NCBI RefSeq assembly: GCF_029227915.1
Contig: NC_079877.1
Span: 34,871,851 to 34,935,850, forward strand
Direction: 5' to 3'
DNA from: Hydractinia symbiolongicarpus
Taxonomy: Eukaryota; Cnidaria; Hydrozoa; Anthoathecata; Hydractiniidae
DNA length: 64,000 nucleotides
Shown: in pieces, positions 62,054 to 64,000 of the stretch
Numbering within the stretch: position 1 is the stretch's first letter
How the letters are laid out: each line of letters opens with the position of its first letter
The notes under the pieces: model-generated
What the model was told of the DNA's origin: nothing
What the model saw: the letters and a program-made list of their open reading frames with translations, nothing else
Databases searched by the model: none
Translations under genes and position numbers: made by a program

Positions 62054-63427
62054 TCGTTCGGGAAATGCGTTTACTCCCTGGGTACTTTCTTTGTATACTT
62101 TTGACTATACGGGCCGAGCCTGGATTTACGGGAAATCGCGGGTTTTCATTTCCGGCGATTAAATTTCTTTTATTCAGCGTCCCATCAAAAATGAAAACAT
62201 TTTTGAAAACTACAAGTCTCATGCGTTTTAGTGGTGAAAAAATAATATAAAAAATCGTTCGGGAAATGAGTTTACTCCCTGGGTACTTTCTTTGTATACT
62301 TTTGACTATACGGGCCGAGTCCGGGGTTTACGGGAAATGGCGGGTTTTCGTTTGCCGGCGATTAAACTCCATTTATTCAGCGTCTCATCAAAAATGAAAA
62401 CATTTTTAAAAACTACAAGTCTCATGGGCTTTAGTGGTGAAATAATAATTTTAAAAATCGTTCGTGAAATGAGTTTACTCCCTGGGTACTTTCCTTGCAT
62501 ACTTTTGCCTATAGGGGCCGAGTCTGGGATTTACGAGAAATCGCAGGTTTTCGTTTGCCGGCGATTAAACTTCTTTTATTCAGCGTCTCATCAAAAATGA
62601 AAACATTTTTAAAAACTACAAGTCTCATGGGCTTTAGTGGTGAAATATTAATTTAAAAAATCGTTCGGGAAATGAGTTTACTCCCTGGGTATTTTATTTG
62701 TATACTTTTGACTATACGGGCCGAGTCTGGGATTTACGGTAAATCACAGGTTTTCGTTTGCCGGCGATTAAACTTCTTTTATTCAGCGTCTCATCAAAAG
62801 TGAAAACATTTTTGAAAACTACATGTCTCATGCGATTTAGTGGTGAAAAGATAATTTAAAAAATCGTTTTGGAAATGAGTTTACTCACGGGGTACTTTCT
62901 TTGTATACTTTTGACTATACGGGCCGAGTCCGGGGTTTACGGGAAATGGCGGGTTTTCGTTTGCCGGCGATTAAACTCCATTTATTCAGCGTCTCATCAA
63001 AAATGAAAACATTTTTGAAAACTAAAAGCCTCAATCGTTCTAGTGGTGCAGAAATAATATGAAAAATCGTTCGGGGAAGTCAGTTTACTCCTTGGGTACT
63101 TTCTTTATATACATTCAACTATACGGGCCAAGCCCGGGATTTACGGGAAATGGCGGGTTTTCTTTTGCGGGCGATTAAACTTCTTTTACTCAGCGTCTCA
63201 TTAAAAATGAAAACAAGTTTGAAAACTACAAGTCTCATGCGTTTTAGTGGTAAAAAAATAATTTAAAAAATCGTTCGGGAAATGAGTTTACTCCCTGGGT
63301 ACTGTCTTTGTATACTTTTGACTAAACGGGCCAAGCCCGGGAATTTCGGGAAATCGCGGGTTTTCGTTTGCCGGCGATTAAACTTCTTTTATTCAGCGTC
63401 CCATCAAAAATGAAAACATTTTTGAAA
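62054..63427 (+). repeat. Distant duplicate of 36.3-37.7 kb (offset 25737 bp)
   Basis: Positions 62065-63427 align with 36328-37690 at a constant offset: GAGCC start, GTCCGGGG, CCTTGCATAC, TATTTTATTTG, TCACGGGG, CTCCTTGGG and GGGTACTGTCTTTG in the same order. Differences are more frequent than in tandem copies, and one monomer (about 62880-63000) has been replaced by type A sequence (CTTTTGACTATACGGG, GTCCGGGG). Confidence 0.88.
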
Positions 63428-64000
63428 ACTACAAGTCTCATGCGTTTTAGTGGTAAAAAAATAATTTAAAAAATCGTTCGGGAAATGAGTTTACTCCCTG
63501 GGTACTTTCTTTGTATACTTTTGACTAAACGGGCCAAGCCCGGGATATTCGGAAAATCGCGGGTTTTCGTTTGCCGGCGATTAAACTTCTTTTATTCAGC
63601 GTCTCATCAAATATGAAAACAATTTTGAAAACTACAAGTCTTATGCGTTTTAGTGGTGAAAAAATAATTTAAAAAATCTTTCTGGAAATGAGTTTACTCA
63701 CAGGGTACTTTCTTTTTATACATTCGACTATACGGGCCAAGCCCGGGATTTACGGGAAATCGCGGGTTTTCGTTTGCCGGCGATTAAACCTCTTTCATTA
63801 AGCGTCTCATCAAAAATGAAAACATTTTTGAAAACTACAAGTCTCATGCGTTTTAGTGGTGAAAAAATAATATAAAAAATCGTTCGGGAAATGAGTTTAC
63901 TCCCTGGGTACTTTCTTTGTATACTTTTGACTATACGGGCCGAGTCCGGGGTTTACGGGAAATGGCGGGTTTTCGTTTGCCGGCGATTAAACTCCATTTA
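63428..64000 (+). repeat. Terminal monomers; array continues past the window
   Basis: Positions 63474-63860 repeat 61445-61831 at an offset of 2029 bp (GACTAAACGGGCCAAGCCCGGGAT and TCTTTCTGG monomers). The last monomer starts at 63880 and is cut by the window end at CTCCATTTA. No array boundary is seen. Confidence 0.9.

Larger units (their letters stand above)
1..64000 (+). repeat. Tandem satellite array, ~203-bp monomer, fills whole window
   Basis: The motif TCGTTCGGGAAATGAG or a close variant recurs about every 180-205 bp from the first base to the last, always in the same orientation, followed by the same ordered blocks: TTTACTCCCTGGG, GTATAC, CGGGATTTACGGG, TTTGCCGGCGATTAAA, CAGCGTC, CAAAAATGAAAACAT, CTACAAGTCTCATG and TTTAGTGGT, then an A-rich tail. 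Monomer lengths cluster at 201-204 bp, with derived classes of 181, 193-195, 173, 295 and 305 bp. I saw no inserted transposon, no inversion and no unique sequence. The strand given is only the reading direction used here. Its placement as centromeric, pericentromeric or subtelomeric heterochromatin is inference; the family is not one I recognise. Confidence 0.98.

Noticed and set aside
1-64000. CRISPR-like array
   Set aside because: The repeat unit is about 203 bp with no unique spacers; whole units are homologous end to end.
1-64000. Ribosomal DNA intergenic spacer
   Set aside because: No rRNA gene sequence is present in 64 kb, and the HOR structure changes along the window, unlike the regular rDNA unit.

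Overview
The whole 64 kb window is one uninterrupted, head-to-tail satellite DNA array. The basic monomer is about 203 bp, and roughly 315 copies would fill the window. I found no protein-coding gene, RNA gene, transposable element, CRISPR array, telomere repeat or unique-sequence island. Every stretch I read is a copy or a rearranged piece of the same monomer, and all copies point the same way. This suggests a centromeric, pericentromeric or subtelomeric block of a eukaryotic chromosome. I do not recognise the family and cannot name the organism. By hand count one reference monomer is about 38% GC and carries 13 CpG, against about 7 expected from its base composition. That argues against dense, long-standing germline CpG methylation and would fit many invertebrates or fungi, but it is weak evidence.

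Monomers fall into recognisable subfamilies. Type A has a CCCTGGG block, CTTTTGACTATACGGG and CGAGTCCGGG. Type B has TCACAGGG, CATTCGACTATACGGG, CAAGCCCGGG and CATTAAGCG. Type C has CATTCRACTACACGGG and TTTTAGGGGAAATCGCTGG. Type D has GGGGAAATCAG and ATATACATTCAAC. Derived short monomers of 181 bp and 193-195 bp occur as an adjacent pair in many places. All complete monomers share a G-tract series at about 10-bp spacing. Most carry a short inverted repeat near their 3' third.

The array is built from nested higher-order repeats (HORs). Positions 1-4.2 kb hold 11-mer and 6-mer HORs of 2169 and 1156 bp. Positions 4.2-10.5 kb hold a 3126-bp unit in two tandem copies. Positions 11.3-16.9 kb repeat 1-5.55 kb at an offset of 11341 bp. 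Positions 17.4-20.3 kb hold a 780-bp 4-mer series. Positions 22.3-29.2 kb hold a 3449-bp unit in two tandem copies, with a partial third copy of its distal part. Positions 30.6-37.1 kb contain only type A monomers, mainly three 1184-bp and two 1186-bp 6-mer HORs. Positions 38-46 kb are a mosaic of shorter duplications (offsets 781, 579, 1215, 1824, 2027 and 2230 bp). Positions 45.8-52.2 kb hold a 3197-bp unit in two tandem copies, each containing two copies of a 1005-bp 5-mer. Positions 52-56 kb return to the 1186-bp HOR and a duplicated 812-bp 4-mer. Positions 56.3-62 kb hold a 2434-bp unit built on a different 812-bp 4-mer, which occurs five times. Positions 62-63.4 kb repeat 36.3-37.7 kb from about 25.7 kb away.

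There are no genes to work together. What can be read is history: repeated unequal exchange, loss of exactly one monomer from HORs, microhomology deletions later spread by amplification, and chimeric 1.5-mers. The most interesting functional hint is a near-match to the CENP-B box, one base short in its spacer, present in type B monomers and degraded in type A. Open reading frames of up to 125 codons exist on both strands, but they are by-products of the repeat.
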